Shown piece by piece: positions 54,880 through 63,460 of a stretch of 64,000 nt of DNA; position 1 is the first letter of the stretch; each line of letters starts with the position of its first letter. The notes under the pieces are model-generated. The model had not been told where the DNA came from. It made no database searches and saw nothing but the letters and a program-made list of their open reading frames with translations. The translations under genes and the position numbers were made by a program. The DNA is taken from contig CAJQQE010000003.1 of assembly GCA_905480395.1 (NCBI GenBank), forward strand, positions 1-64,000, read 5' to 3'. The DNA comes from an uncultured Phycisphaerales bacterium. Its GTDB lineage: Bacteria > Planctomycetota > Phycisphaerae > Phycisphaerales > SM1A02.

Positions 54880-57543
54880 TCAGAGCGACTTCAGGAACGC
54901 CACGATCGCCGCCCGTTCGCTCGCGGACATGTTTCGGAACGCTTCCTTGGAGGCCTCGGCTTCACCACCGTGCCAGAGGATGGCCTCTTCGAGGCTGCCA
55001 GCGCGACCGTCGTGGAGGTAGGCCTCTCCGCCGCTGACGCCTTCGGTCAGGCCGATGTTCCACAACGCCGGGGTCCGCCATTCCGCACCACTGACCCCGT
55101 GGTCGCCGAGGTTGTCGGCGAGCCCGGGTCCCATGTCGTGCAGCAGCATGTCCGTGTACGGGTGGATCGTCTGGTCACGAAGTTCTGCGTAGGGATGATT
55201 CGAACCGGTCACCACCGTCGGCACGTGGCACGCCGTACAGTTCGCCGCTGCGAAGAGGACTTCACCTTCGAGTGCCGCCGGATCAAGCAGATTCCGTCGC
55301 GCCGCGATCCCGAGCAGCGACGTGTACCGATCCATCAGATCGAGATCTTCATTCCCAATCTCGATCGGTGACGGCTTGACGTCTCCGTCCAGTACCGGGA
55401 AGACTTCGCTCGCCACCCCCATGTCGCGATTCATCGCGTACGCAATCTGCTCTCGCACCGACGCGGTCGAACCGCGGGCGCCGAAGCGACCAATGCGGCT
55501 TCGATCCGGATCGGCGGGATTTTCAACCGTTCGGAGACGACCGGAGATTCCGTCCTGATCGAGATCGCATTCGTCTGCGAGTTCGAGCAGGGTCATTTCG
55601 TCGATCGCCTCGAGCAATCCCACCCCGACGAGCTGCGGCGCAAGCCGAACCGAGTAGTACTCCGGGACCGGGCCAGTGAATTCGTAGACGGGCCGGCGAA
55701 GCGTATATGACGAACCGTCGCCGAACGCACCCGGTACATCCTCCCACGCCGCGAGGATCATCGACCCTTCGGCGTCCTCGGGCTCACCGCCCTGGAATCC
55801 GTCTGGCTCCAGAATCTCAAACCAATTGAAGTTCCATCCGCCGGCCGCGGCATTGATGCCGAACCGATGTTCACCTTCGGAAAGCTGCACCGACAGCGTC
55901 ACCGTCGTCCAGGACTGCCAGCCGCCGGTTGCGGGGATATCGATGGTTCCGTGCAGCGGTGATCCACCGACCTCTTCGAATCGAAGTGTGCCGCCACCGA
56001 TGGCGCTCGCCACGCGGAAGGCAATCAGATAGGTCCCGGTCGATGGAATGTCCACCGGGTGATCCACATAGGCCATCCAGTCGCCGCTGTCGATAAAGCC
56101 GACGTTGAGTCCGCCGCCTTCGTCGGTGCAAGGCTCGGTCTCGACGCCGCTCATCACCGAGAAATCTTCGGCTTCGATGCGGATGAACGCATCACCATCA
56201 CCACCGCCGCCACCGCCACCGCCGCCCGGCGTGGATCCCGTGCTCGGCTGGAGCACTTCTCCCAGAATCGGATGCGGGTTTCCATCGGCGTCACGCCCCA
56301 CTTGGATGACGGCCTGGTTGTACGCCTCGCCCACCGCGGGCGGTAACGCCCGACCGTTTCCGATGTGGCAGGCCACACAACTGGTGTTGACGAATCGTGG
56401 GCCAACCTTGCCGATGTGCTCGGCGAAGATCGGGTTGCCATCTTCGGAGTGGACGCCACTATCGAAGTCGGTGTGATGCAATCGGCGACCGACCGTGAAG
56501 GCATGACCGCTCGCGTGCGAGATGTTCCCGGCCATCTGCTTGAACCGGTCGTCGGGCTCGTTGGAGTACTGATACGGAAGCGTGGTTTGACCTCCAAGCC
56601 AGGCATGCTCAGGAAGCGGGAAGGAATCGAAGGACGCCGCCGCTTGCTCCTCGGGCGTGCTCGCTTCCTCCTTCGCCTTGGCGTACCAAGGGACGATCCC
56701 CTCGCCCACCACGTAGAGCATCGCCGTCCCGTAGTAGTTCAAGCGGCCGTTCCGCGGCGCTGCGAGGAACTGGCTGAGTTCGATCTCCATCCGATCCCCG
56801 ATCGCAAGCGGGGTCTGTTCGGGCCACTTGTTCTGAATCTCCGCGGTGTAGCGATATTCAGTCTCGCCGGGATACCGCTCGGACGGCCCACTTGAGACCA
56901 GGGTGACGCCCGCGTTGAGGAAGTCGGACATGTTGTTGTGGTAGCCCGCGAAACCTGATGCGTAGAACGTCCGGAATTCCGCCGGGTTCAGTCGATCGAG
57001 CGTCACGAAGTTGACGGTGAGACCATCGCCACCCTTGGCCGCACGATCAATGATCTCAATTTCGGCGACCCGCTGCTCCCAGTAAAAAGGAAGCCAGTGA
57101 TCGTAGGTGCGGAAGGGAACGCCGTTCACGATGTCCTCGCGAGCGTGGCGGTCGCGAGCACGATCCGCGATTCGGGTGATCATGGCGTCGCGGGTGTGCT
57201 CGACGATCGCCGGCTCGAGCGGTTCCGAACCGTCGTGGATCGGGTCGAACTCCAGGCTCTCTTCACAGGGACACCAACCCCAGGCACCGAGCATCGCGCC
57301 GAGATCCGCACCACTGACGAGTCCATCTTCATTGAGATCCGCGGAGCCGCTTCCGGGCCCCCACTGCGCCAGAAGAAGCCCGATGTCGCTGCCGCCCACT
57401 TCGCCCGATCCATCGAGATCAGCTGGACAATCACCAAACGCAAGGGTCACCGGCAGGCAGAGCAACGCCACCGAGGCCGCCAGCCACGCGATCACACCGG
57501 GTTTGGTTCGATTCTGATTCAACTGAGAATTCAATTCACGCAT
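54880..57543 (-). CDS. DUF1111 di-heme protein with inserted CBM6 and N-terminal dockerin-like module
   Basis: An 887-residue exported protein. After a signal peptide (WLAASVALLCLPVTLAFG) come two EF-hand-like loops (ADLDGSGEVGGSDIG and ADLNEDGLVSGADLG), here at the N-terminus. The body matches DUF1111, the di-heme thiol-oxidoreductase/peroxidase-like family, with heme motifs CVACHIG and CTACHVP, and the tail SGAEWRTPALWNIGLTEGVSGGEAYLHDGRAGSLEEAILWHGGEAE. Between the two heme parts a poly-Gly linker leads to a CBM6 domain (IRIEAEDFS, then GFIDSGDWMAYVDHPVDIP and GGWNFNWFEIL). It may oxidise a carbohydrate-bound substrate in the periplasm. The start at 57543 begins the signal peptide. Confidence 0.85.
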   Translation of the reverse strand: MRELNSQLNQNRTKPGVIAWLAASVALLCLPVTLAFGDCPADLDGSGEVGGSDIGLLLAQWGPGSGSADLNEDGLVSGADLGAMLGAWGWCPCEESLEFDPIHDGSEPLEPAIVEHTRDAMITRIADRARDRHAREDIVNGVPFRTYDHWLPFYWEQRVAEIEIIDRAAKGGDGLTVNFVTLDRLNPAEFRTFYASGFAGYHNNMSDFLNAGVTLVSSGPSERYPGETEYRYTAEIQNKWPEQTPLAIGDRMEIELSQFLAAPRNGRLNYYGTAMLYVVGEGIVPWYAKAKEEASTPEEQAAASFDSFPLPEHAWLGGQTTLPYQYSNEPDDRFKQMAGNISHASGHAFTVGRRLHHTDFDSGVHSEDGNPIFAEHIGKVGPRFVNTSCVACHIGNGRALPPAVGEAYNQAVIQVGRDADGNPHPILGEVLQPSTGSTPGGGGGGGGGDGDAFIRIEAEDFSVMSGVETEPCTDEGGGLNVGFIDSGDWMAYVDHPVDIPSTGTYLIAFRVASAIGGGTLRFEEVGGSPLHGTIDIPATGGWQSWTTVTLSVQLSEGEHRFGINAAAGGWNFNWFEILEPDGFQGGEPEDAEGSMILAAWEDVPGAFGDGSSYTLRRPVYEFTGPVPEYYSVRLAPQLVGVGLLEAIDEMTLLELADECDLDQDGISGRLRTVENPADPDRSRIGRFGARGSTASVREQIAYAMNRDMGVASEVFPVLDGDVKPSPIEIGNEDLDLMDRYTSLLGIAARRNLLDPAALEGEVLFAAANCTACHVPTVVTGSNHPYAELRDQTIHPYTDMLLHDMGPGLADNLGDHGVSGAEWRTPALWNIGLTEGVSGGEAYLHDGRAGSLEEAILWHGGEAEASKEAFRNMSASERAAIVAFLKSL

Positions 57544-57756
57544 GGAGTGTTTCACCGAATAGATGTGGGACGCGTCTTTGACGCCTGAAAGCTCATTCGA
57601 GTCTACAAAGCGAAATACGGCGACCGCCACCGGAAGTTCCTTTTTTGTAAGGGCCACCCAAGGCTTGGGCACTCTCTGGACCACGATCAAAGTCGGCCTT
57701 GACTGGACCCGGCCCATTCAAAGAAACGCAAGTCTGTGATTCGCCCAAAAGTCAGA

Positions 57757-57786
57757 TGGAGCCACATGGAGCCACACGGAGCCACA
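57757..57786. repeat. three 10-bp direct repeats
   Basis: TGGAGCCACA (57757-57766), TGGAGCCACA (57767-57776) and CGGAGCCACA (57777-57786) follow one another. They lie 25 nt before a palindrome and could be regulator-binding iterons. The 57544-57756 part of this gap shows nothing else that I can support. Confidence 0.6.
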
Positions 57787-57810
57787 TTGGGTCGGGATGA
57801 GTCGGGGTGC

Positions 57811-57830
57811 TTCTTGTCGACCGACAAGAA
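57811..57830. promoter_or_regulatory. perfect palindrome, candidate operator
   Basis: TTCTTGTCG (57811-57819) and CGACAAGAA (57822-57830) are perfect inverted repeats separated by AC. It lies between divergent genes starting at 57543 and 57958. As RNA it would also form an 8-bp hairpin. Confidence 0.6.
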
Positions 57831-57840
57831 ACCGGTCAGA

Positions 57841-57957
57841 GGAGATTGATTCCGGGACAGGAAACCGAAATTCCGAGTAAGAACTCGTGAATAAGGTTTC
57901 CGATGGTCGATCTCCACTGAAACCCCCACCACTTACTTCGGACTTGGAGATCCAAAC
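57841..57957 (+). promoter_or_regulatory. structured 5' leader, candidate riboswitch-like element
   Basis: A long hairpin can be drawn by eye. P1: 57841-57849 with 57907-57915 (9 bp, one G-U). P2: 57860-57866 with 57895-57901 (7 bp). P3: 57870-57878 with 57883-57892 (9 bp, one bulged U at 57888), closed by the tetraloop AAGA. The 3' strand of P1 (GATCTCC, 57909-57915) can pair instead with GGAGATC (57946-57952), which contains the Shine-Dalgarno of the gene at 57958. The two pairings exclude each other. No ligand is suggested by the sequence. Confidence 0.55.
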
Positions 57958-58368
57958 ATGCAGAATGATCCCAACTTTCAACCTGACCCTGCCATGACTC
58001 AGATGAGCGAATCCTTGGAGATTTTTGGCGGCACGTTACTGATCGTCTACCTCGCCATTTTGATCATCACCGCAATCGGATTCTGGAAGATGTTCACGAA
58101 GGCCGGGATTCCCGGAATTCTCGCCCTCATTCCAATCGTCAATCTGTTTTTCATTCCTCAGGTGGGCGGGAAGCCTGCATGGTGGGCGATCCTCTACTTC
58201 ATTCCATTCGTCCAGATCATCTTCATCGTGTTGACCTACATGGCCATCGCCGAGCGATTCGGCCGAGGTGTCGGTACGGTCCTCGGATTGTTCTTCCTGA
58301 CACCCATCTTCGTCTGCATTCTCGGGTTCGGATCGGCCCAGTGGTCGCCGCCAGCGAATGACGCCTGA
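57958..58368 (+). CDS. small membrane protein, DUF5684-like
   Basis: A 136-residue protein with four hydrophobic segments (FGGTLLIVYLAILIITAIGFW, IPGILALIPIVNLFFIPQVGG, WAILYFIPFVQIIFIVLTYMAIAERFGRG, VLGLFFLTPIFVCILGFG). The IPIVNLFFIPQVGGKPAWWAILYFIPFVQII block matches the DUF5684/signal-peptidase-like small membrane family as I remember it. The role is unknown. GGAG lies 8 nt before the ATG and can be buried by an upstream strand (see the structured leader). A perfect-stem terminator follows. Confidence 0.8.
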   Translation: MQNDPNFQPDPAMTQMSESLEIFGGTLLIVYLAILIITAIGFWKMFTKAGIPGILALIPIVNLFFIPQVGGKPAWWAILYFIPFVQIIFIVLTYMAIAERFGRGVGTVLGLFFLTPIFVCILGFGSAQWSPPANDA

Positions 58369-58396
58369 CGCCGTCGAGATGAATGACATCGCCTTT

Positions 58397-58434
58397 CCCC
58401 TCGGAGACGTCCAAAGCATCTCCGGGGGGATTTT
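58397..58434 (+). terminator. rho-independent terminator after the DUF5684-like gene
   Basis: CCCCTCGGAGA (58397-58407) pairs with TCTCCGGGGGG (58419-58429), 11 bp with one G-U, followed by ATTTT. Confidence 0.88.
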
Positions 58435-58436
58435 CG

Positions 58437-58940
58437 TCAGGTCGGACGTGGCGCGTCGTCTCGGGTCGACGAGACGCGACCCAGTAAGAGACCAACGCCA
58501 ACGGTCACGATCAGCGTCCCGCTAATCCCGACCAGCGGCATCCAGACGGGATGAGAGAACTGGCTCGTCACCATGACGATGCCGAGGACGTCGAAGGCGC
58601 CGATCAGGATCGCGAACCAGAACTTTCCGGTCGGTGCAATGGCCGCCGCCGTCAACGCGCCGATCAGTCCACCGCCGATCCATGAGAGCACGACGGCGAG
58701 CAGTGGCCCGAGGGGGGCCTCGGCGATCCACGCGGTCAATACCGGCGTCATCTCGCGTTCCACTTCTGCCAGACGTTCGGAATCGCCGGAGAACATGGCG
58801 TCGCCATAGGCCCTTGAGAGTTCGGCGATCTCCACCGGCGGCGGATAGATGGCGTGGCCAATCGCCTCGAACCCACTCACCCCAACCATGAACACGATGA
58901 TTCCAAGGAGCGGTGCGAGGACGTAACGGACGATCTTCAT
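58437..58940 (-). CDS. four-helix membrane protein of unknown function
   Basis: A 167-residue protein. Helix 1 (YVLAPLLGIIVFMVGVSGFEAIGHAIYPPP) is followed by a polar, acidic segment (YGDAMFSGDSERLAEVEREM). Three more helices follow (LGPLLAVVLSWIGGGLIGALTAAAI, WFAILIGAFDVLGIVMVTS, VWMPLVGISGTLIVTVGVGLLLG). GGAG 7 nt before the ATG supports the start. I do not recognise a family. It converges with the DUF5684-like gene and diverges from serC. Confidence 0.75.
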   Translation of the reverse strand: MKIVRYVLAPLLGIIVFMVGVSGFEAIGHAIYPPPVEIAELSRAYGDAMFSGDSERLAEVEREMTPVLTAWIAEAPLGPLLAVVLSWIGGGLIGALTAAAIAPTGKFWFAILIGAFDVLGIVMVTSQFSHPVWMPLVGISGTLIVTVGVGLLLGRVSSTRDDAPRPT

Positions 58941-59115
58941 GGCTGGACTCCCGTCTCAGTGATGGACCCTTCGGAGCGGCCGACGATGACGGCCCACGGT
59001 TCAAAAGGTAACCGGCGGAGGGGCCAGACGTCCGGGAGCCAGCGGCCACCCGTCTCGTACTCCGATTTCCCGCCTCGAGCCCGACTTTGTCGAGCACTGG
59101 AGGCGGTTTTCCGCG

Positions 59116-59121
59116 TACGCT
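59116..59121 (+). promoter_or_regulatory. -10 box for a leaderless transcript (serC)
   Basis: TACGCT ends 6 nt before the serC ATG at 59128. Confidence 0.45.
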
Positions 59122-59127
59122 TCCCGA

Positions 59128-60273
59128 ATGACCAGCTCCACCGAACCCTCGGAATTCGCCAACCCGCCCATGCCACCTCGGCACGGGATCTACAACTTCT
59201 CGGCGGGCCCTTCGCACATGCCGCTCCCAGTTGTCGATCGCATTCGCGAGGAACTGCTCGACTTGGGCGAGACCGGCATCGGTCTCATCGAACATTCCCA
59301 CCGCGGCCCCGCCTATTCGGACGCCTCCGCCGAAGCCGAAAGAGTGATCCGACGAATCACCGGCGTCGATGAATCTCATGCGGTGATTTTCATGCCGGGC
59401 GGCGCGACCGTGAACTTCGCATTTCTCGCGCTCAACTTTCTGCGCGACGGCGGGACCGGCGTCTATCTGGACACCAGCGTCTGGGCGAGCAAGGCCATCG
59501 AAGAAGCGACGCCGGTCGGGAACGTACAAGTCGGATTCAACGGCCGCGGTGGCGATGAATTCACTTGTCCAAATCCGATGCTCGATGGCGCCGACATTGC
59601 GGCGCCCGACGACGCTCGCTACGTCTTCTATTGCGCGAACAATACCGGCGAAGGAACCTGGTTCACCGAGCCGCCGCGAACGAACCTTCCCTTGATCGGC
59701 GACCTGACCAGCGACATCTTTTCACGTCCCTGGCCCTTCGCTGATCACGCCATGACCATCGCCGCGGGCCAGAAGAACCTCGGCGCCGCCGGCTGCTCGG
59801 TGGTCATCGCTCGTCGCGACTTCATCGAAACCGCCTCGCGTTCGATCGGGCCGATCCTTCGTTTCGCCGACCACGACAAAGCTCATTCCATCCTCAACAC
59901 ACCACCCACCTTCGCCGTGCGAGTGATCGGATTGATGGCGGAATGGACCGAAGCCCAAGGCGGACCGGAGGCAATCGCCGCTCGGAACCAACTGAAGTCA
60001 TCGATGATCTGGAAGGTTGTCGACGACAGCGAGGGGTTCTATTGGAGTCGCGCGTCCCGTGCCGCACGAAGTGGACTCAACGTCACTTTTCAGACGGACT
60101 CCGCGGATCTTGACGCCCGTTTCTTGGTCGAAGCGAAATCCGCCGGACTCGAGAATCTCTCCGGACTCGCGGGAGTGGGCGGAATGCGGGCCTCGATGTA
60201 CAACGCATTCCCCGTCCGCGGGGCAGAGATTCTCGCCACGTTCATGCAGGACTTCGCCCGCAGAAACGGCTAA
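59128..60273 (+). CDS. serC: phosphoserine aminotransferase
   Basis: A 381-residue PLP enzyme that makes 3-phosphoserine from 3-phosphohydroxypyruvate and glutamate (serine synthesis; also used in pyridoxine synthesis). NFSAGPSHMPLPV at the start, IGLIEHSHRGP, and DLTSDIFSRP are family landmarks. The PLP-binding Lys is K216 in AAGQKNLGAAG. The tail LAGVGGMRASMYNAFP is also conserved. Length is typical (about 360) with a short N-terminal extension. TACGCT 6 nt before the ATG suggests a leaderless mRNA. Confidence 0.96.
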   Translation: MTSSTEPSEFANPPMPPRHGIYNFSAGPSHMPLPVVDRIREELLDLGETGIGLIEHSHRGPAYSDASAEAERVIRRITGVDESHAVIFMPGGATVNFAFLALNFLRDGGTGVYLDTSVWASKAIEEATPVGNVQVGFNGRGGDEFTCPNPMLDGADIAAPDDARYVFYCANNTGEGTWFTEPPRTNLPLIGDLTSDIFSRPWPFADHAMTIAAGQKNLGAAGCSVVIARRDFIETASRSIGPILRFADHDKAHSILNTPPTFAVRVIGLMAEWTEAQGGPEAIAARNQLKSSMIWKVVDDSEGFYWSRASRAARSGLNVTFQTDSADLDARFLVEAKSAGLENLSGLAGVGGMRASMYNAFPVRGAEILATFMQDFARRNG

Positions 60274-60286
60274 GCGTGTGTGGCCA

Positions 60287-61414
60287 TCACTCCGCGGGCG
60301 TCTTTTCGGGAGGCGACACGGGCGCGGAGTTGGCGGCCCCCGCCTCCTGATCGAACCGATCGACCGCGACCGCCCATTGCGCGGGCGTCATGGCAATTCG
60401 GAATCCGACGTGACTCGCGCCGGAATCGGGCGTCGTCGCCATGCGGGCGCTCGGGCGATAGCTCGAGCAGTAACTCGGATTACAGAGGAAGGACCCGCCT
60501 CGCTGGACTCGACTTTCCGGAGCATGCGGGTTCCGAGGATCCCGTGTGTTGGAAGGCCCCTGTGGATTGATCGCCACACCATCGTCCCCGATCTCTGCCG
60601 CGCGGCGACGATACTCGTCCGCCCGATATAAATCGCTGCACCACTCCCAGACGTTCCCGCCCATGTCGACGAGGCCGTATCCGTTGGGCGGGTACGTTCC
60701 GATCGGCGCCGTTCGAATGAACCCATCCTCTTGGTCGTTGTGATCTGGGAAGCGACCTCCCCAGGTATTCGCCCGCGTCGCGTCAATTTGTTCCGCACCC
60801 CAGATGAAGGGTTGCGCCTCTAATCCGCCGCGGGCTGCAAATTCCCATTCACTCTCGGTGGGGAGTCGGCCGCCCGCCCAGGCGCAATAGGCAACCGCAT
60901 CTTCAAAGGCGACCTGCACCACGGGATGGTCCATGCGATCCTTGATTGAAGATGCTGGACCTTCAGGATGTCGCCAGTCTGCACCGTGAGTCCACACCCA
61001 CCACTTCGAGTAATCGTCCAAGGTGACTGGTCGATCGGTCGATTGGAAGACCATCGAACCTGGCTGAAGCAGTTCCGCGTCGGGCTTTGGCGTTCCCGGC
61101 GGAACCTGCTTTTTCAATTCCGCCCAGTCGATCGACCGTTCGGCCACCGTCTCGTATCCCGTCGCCTTGACAAAAGCCGCAAATTCTGCGTTGGTCACCT
61201 CATGGCGACCAATTCGAATGGCATCGACTCGCACTTGATGTCGAGGAAACTCATCGGGCCGCGCCTCCGGACCGATCCCGCCCATCACGAATTCACCGGC
61301 GGGCACGATGACCAGATCAAGATCGCGCGGGTTCGGATGTTTTTCAACTGCTCGCCCCGCAGTCTGGGCAGAAATCGCAAGGCCAAGCAAGATCGATGTG
61401 ATGTAGGAGAACAT
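60287..61414 (-). CDS. formylglycine-generating enzyme family protein with both active-site cysteines
   Basis: A 375-residue exported protein (signal peptide FSYITSILLGLAISAQTAG). It has the FGE-sulfatase/SUMF1 fold: VPAGEFVMGG, RHEVTNAEFAAFV, HPVVQVAFEDAVAYCAWAGGRLPTESEWEFAARGG, WGGRFPDHN, GNVWEWCSDLY. Most bacterial relatives lack the catalytic cysteines, but here RVQRGGSFLCNPSYCSSYRPSAR keeps both Cys at the positions of the CxxxxC pair of true FGEs, followed by TPDSGASHVGFR. It should convert a Cys of a sulfatase to formylglycine. No sulfatase gene lies in the window. The ATG at 61414 follows a TAGAGT box by 6 nt. Confidence 0.88.
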   Translation of the reverse strand: MFSYITSILLGLAISAQTAGRAVEKHPNPRDLDLVIVPAGEFVMGGIGPEARPDEFPRHQVRVDAIRIGRHEVTNAEFAAFVKATGYETVAERSIDWAELKKQVPPGTPKPDAELLQPGSMVFQSTDRPVTLDDYSKWWVWTHGADWRHPEGPASSIKDRMDHPVVQVAFEDAVAYCAWAGGRLPTESEWEFAARGGLEAQPFIWGAEQIDATRANTWGGRFPDHNDQEDGFIRTAPIGTYPPNGYGLVDMGGNVWEWCSDLYRADEYRRRAAEIGDDGVAINPQGPSNTRDPRNPHAPESRVQRGGSFLCNPSYCSSYRPSARMATTPDSGASHVGFRIAMTPAQWAVAVDRFDQEAGAANSAPVSPPEKTPAE

Positions 61415-61420
61415 CACGAC

Positions 61421-61426
61421 ACTCTA
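61421..61426 (-). promoter_or_regulatory. -10 box for a leaderless transcript (FGE gene)
   Basis: TAGAGT on the minus strand ends 6 nt before ATG 61414. Confidence 0.45.
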
Positions 61427-61482
61427 TGACGAAGGTCAGGCCCAAGCCAGATCAGACCGTCAGAAGGCCGGGGGGCCAACAG

Positions 61483-62043
61483 TCAACTAGAGAAGCGCTT
61501 GCCCTTCGCATCAATGGTCACCGTACTGGCTTCGACGATGCTCCAAATGAGCAGGCCAATCCAGGTCACCCCGGAGAGGCAAATCGAAGGCGGGATGACG
61601 GAACTGACGCAGCCCATTCCCCAGATAAGCACGAGGCTCATGACGAGTTGCGTCACGCCCTTGCCGGTGTAGCCCGCCACGATGTTGTGGATACCAAAGA
61701 TCGAGACCAGCCCGGGAAGCAACGCCAAGAGGATGAAGGCAACCCTCGAAACGGAGGAGACACCGGAAGCGTCCACCGCCGAGGGGTTGAGCGGTGGATT
61801 TATCCGTGGGGGAGGTCCGGGATTCACCTCGGAAGTTGGCGGCGATCTTTGCGCTCCCAAGGCGACATCCACCGACTCCCACGGTGACGATTCTGGTCCG
61901 TGCCGCAACGCCCCAGCCGATTCGAGTCGCCCTTCACCGGCGTAACGCTCAAGTTCGACGTCGTCATAGGGACCAAAGATCTCACCGTTTGGCGAGCGGT
62001 ACCACCAATCTCTACTGGCCGCATCTGAAGGCTCTTCGGTCAT
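61483..62043 (-). CDS. GYF_2 plus TM2-domain membrane protein
   Basis: A 186-residue protein. Residues 12-60 (WWYRSPNGEIFGPYDDVELERYAGEGRL then SPWESV) are a GYF_2 domain. A Pro-rich linker leads to a TM2-type unit (RVAFILLALLPGLVSIFGIHNIVAGYTGKGVTQLVMSLVLIWG) and a final helix. GYF and TM2 domains recur together in planctomycete membrane proteins of unknown role. AGGAG 6 nt before the ATG is a strong ribosome site. The GYF gene at 4283 has the same layout. Confidence 0.8.
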   Translation of the reverse strand: MTEEPSDAASRDWWYRSPNGEIFGPYDDVELERYAGEGRLESAGALRHGPESSPWESVDVALGAQRSPPTSEVNPGPPPRINPPLNPSAVDASGVSSVSRVAFILLALLPGLVSIFGIHNIVAGYTGKGVTQLVMSLVLIWGMGCVSSVIPPSICLSGVTWIGLLIWSIVEASTVTIDAKGKRFSS

Positions 62044-62181
62044 GTCAGGCTCCTATTCCCTCTGGGAAGGTCGGGGGCGGACAAGTCGGATCCTCCATTC
62101 GGAGAGAAGGAGGACCCTGTCCCTACGTTTGGAGTATCGAAGCGAGCGGCCACAACAAGGCTTGTCGCGATGGCTTCTCGC

Positions 62182-63255
62182 TCAATCTCGACGGTCGTAC
62201 TCCATCGTCCAGTCAGCGCAAGCATCCGCATCAAGCGGTTTTCCGTCGATGATGATCTCGGTGAAGGAGATGACCAGGCGATCGCCGTCGATCTCCATCC
62301 AACTCACGCCACTGCGAGGCGTGCCAAATTCGTCGCTCCCCGACCAATCATCACGGAACACCGAACGACCATCTCGGTCCACCGGTGACAGCGTGCCGTT
62401 CACGATGATTCCATCGGCCCCGAAGTACCGGCTCTGAATCGTCTTCGCGGCGGCATCGAACCAGATGTTCTCATCGCCAACGAGGGTTCGCACCCCGTCG
62501 ATCTCATCGGTGACCTGCATCCGAAGTGATCGCGTACCAGGCCCGGGCGTAATCTCCATGGTCGAGACAACGGTGCGTCCCTCCTGATCCTGATAGGTGC
62601 CAATCCAACCGCCCATGAGTTCGGCGGCCATCGAGAACTGCTCCGTGAACGGATTGACCCGCTCCCACGTAAACCGCCCGGGCACCGGACCGGCCGTCCC
62701 ATCAATACAAGTCGGGATGAAGTCCACGACCCACGCGTCGGTGGTGCTGGTCAGGTAGGTCACTTCGTAGTTCACCGAAGCGCCGCTTCCCGAGGTTTCA
62801 TGACCACGCCAATCGAAGGCCATGCCATCAAACGCGATCATCGTCGCGCTCCCGGTGAATGGTCGGCCACCCTCGCGGCCGGAATAGACATTGAGTACCG
62901 CACCGGCGGCCTCATCGAGTTCGATCCGACTCCGTCCCATGGAAACCTCGGTGCCATCACTCATGGTCACGGTCCAGGAAATTCCCAGCGACCGGCCAGA
63001 GTCGATCCACTTCACCGACTGCTTTGCGGAGAATCCTTGCCCACCCGGGATCGTCGCTCGGCCCTCAGACGTGACTCCTTCCATTCGCCACTCGCCAACG
63101 AAGCGGCCTAATGCCTGCATCGCCGCTTCACCGGGAAGTAGATCGTCCTGTGCCACGGCGAAGGCCTGCGGGGGCACCGCAGAACATCCCAAGATGACCA
63201 GAAGAAACATCAAGAGAGAATTGGTGATTCGAGCGGTGCAGCGATGGTGGTTCAT
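62182..63255 (-). CDS. DUF1579-like lipoprotein, two repeated domains
   Basis: A 357-residue protein with a lipobox-like signal (LLMFLLVILGCSAVP). The rest is two copies of a lipocalin-like beta domain. The first is LGRFVGEWRMEGVTSEGRATIPGG; the second is MGGWIGTYQDQEGRTVVST. Each is followed by DF/LS strands and F-W pairs, as in DUF1579 proteins. Such domains bind hydrophobic ligands in some relatives; no function is proven. GAGGA 4 nt before the ATG supports the start. Confidence 0.75.
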   Translation of the reverse strand: MNHHRCTARITNSLLMFLLVILGCSAVPPQAFAVAQDDLLPGEAAMQALGRFVGEWRMEGVTSEGRATIPGGQGFSAKQSVKWIDSGRSLGISWTVTMSDGTEVSMGRSRIELDEAAGAVLNVYSGREGGRPFTGSATMIAFDGMAFDWRGHETSGSGASVNYEVTYLTSTTDAWVVDFIPTCIDGTAGPVPGRFTWERVNPFTEQFSMAAELMGGWIGTYQDQEGRTVVSTMEITPGPGTRSLRMQVTDEIDGVRTLVGDENIWFDAAAKTIQSRYFGADGIIVNGTLSPVDRDGRSVFRDDWSGSDEFGTPRSGVSWMEIDGDRLVISFTEIIIDGKPLDADACADWTMEYDRRD

Positions 63256-63460
63256 GCGATCCTCGTGAAAGAGACGTCCGATTACGAATCACGAGTGTAC
63301 GGCAGCCCAGCACGACCGCCTTTCCAACCCGACCCGATTGTGCGGCGGACGTGGACACTCAGTGCGTGAGTACCTGCTCGGATCAGACCAAAGTGCCACC
63401 AGCGGCTTCTGAGCACCCCCGAAAGATCGTGCTGAAGGCTCATCAACCCAGTTTTCGTGA

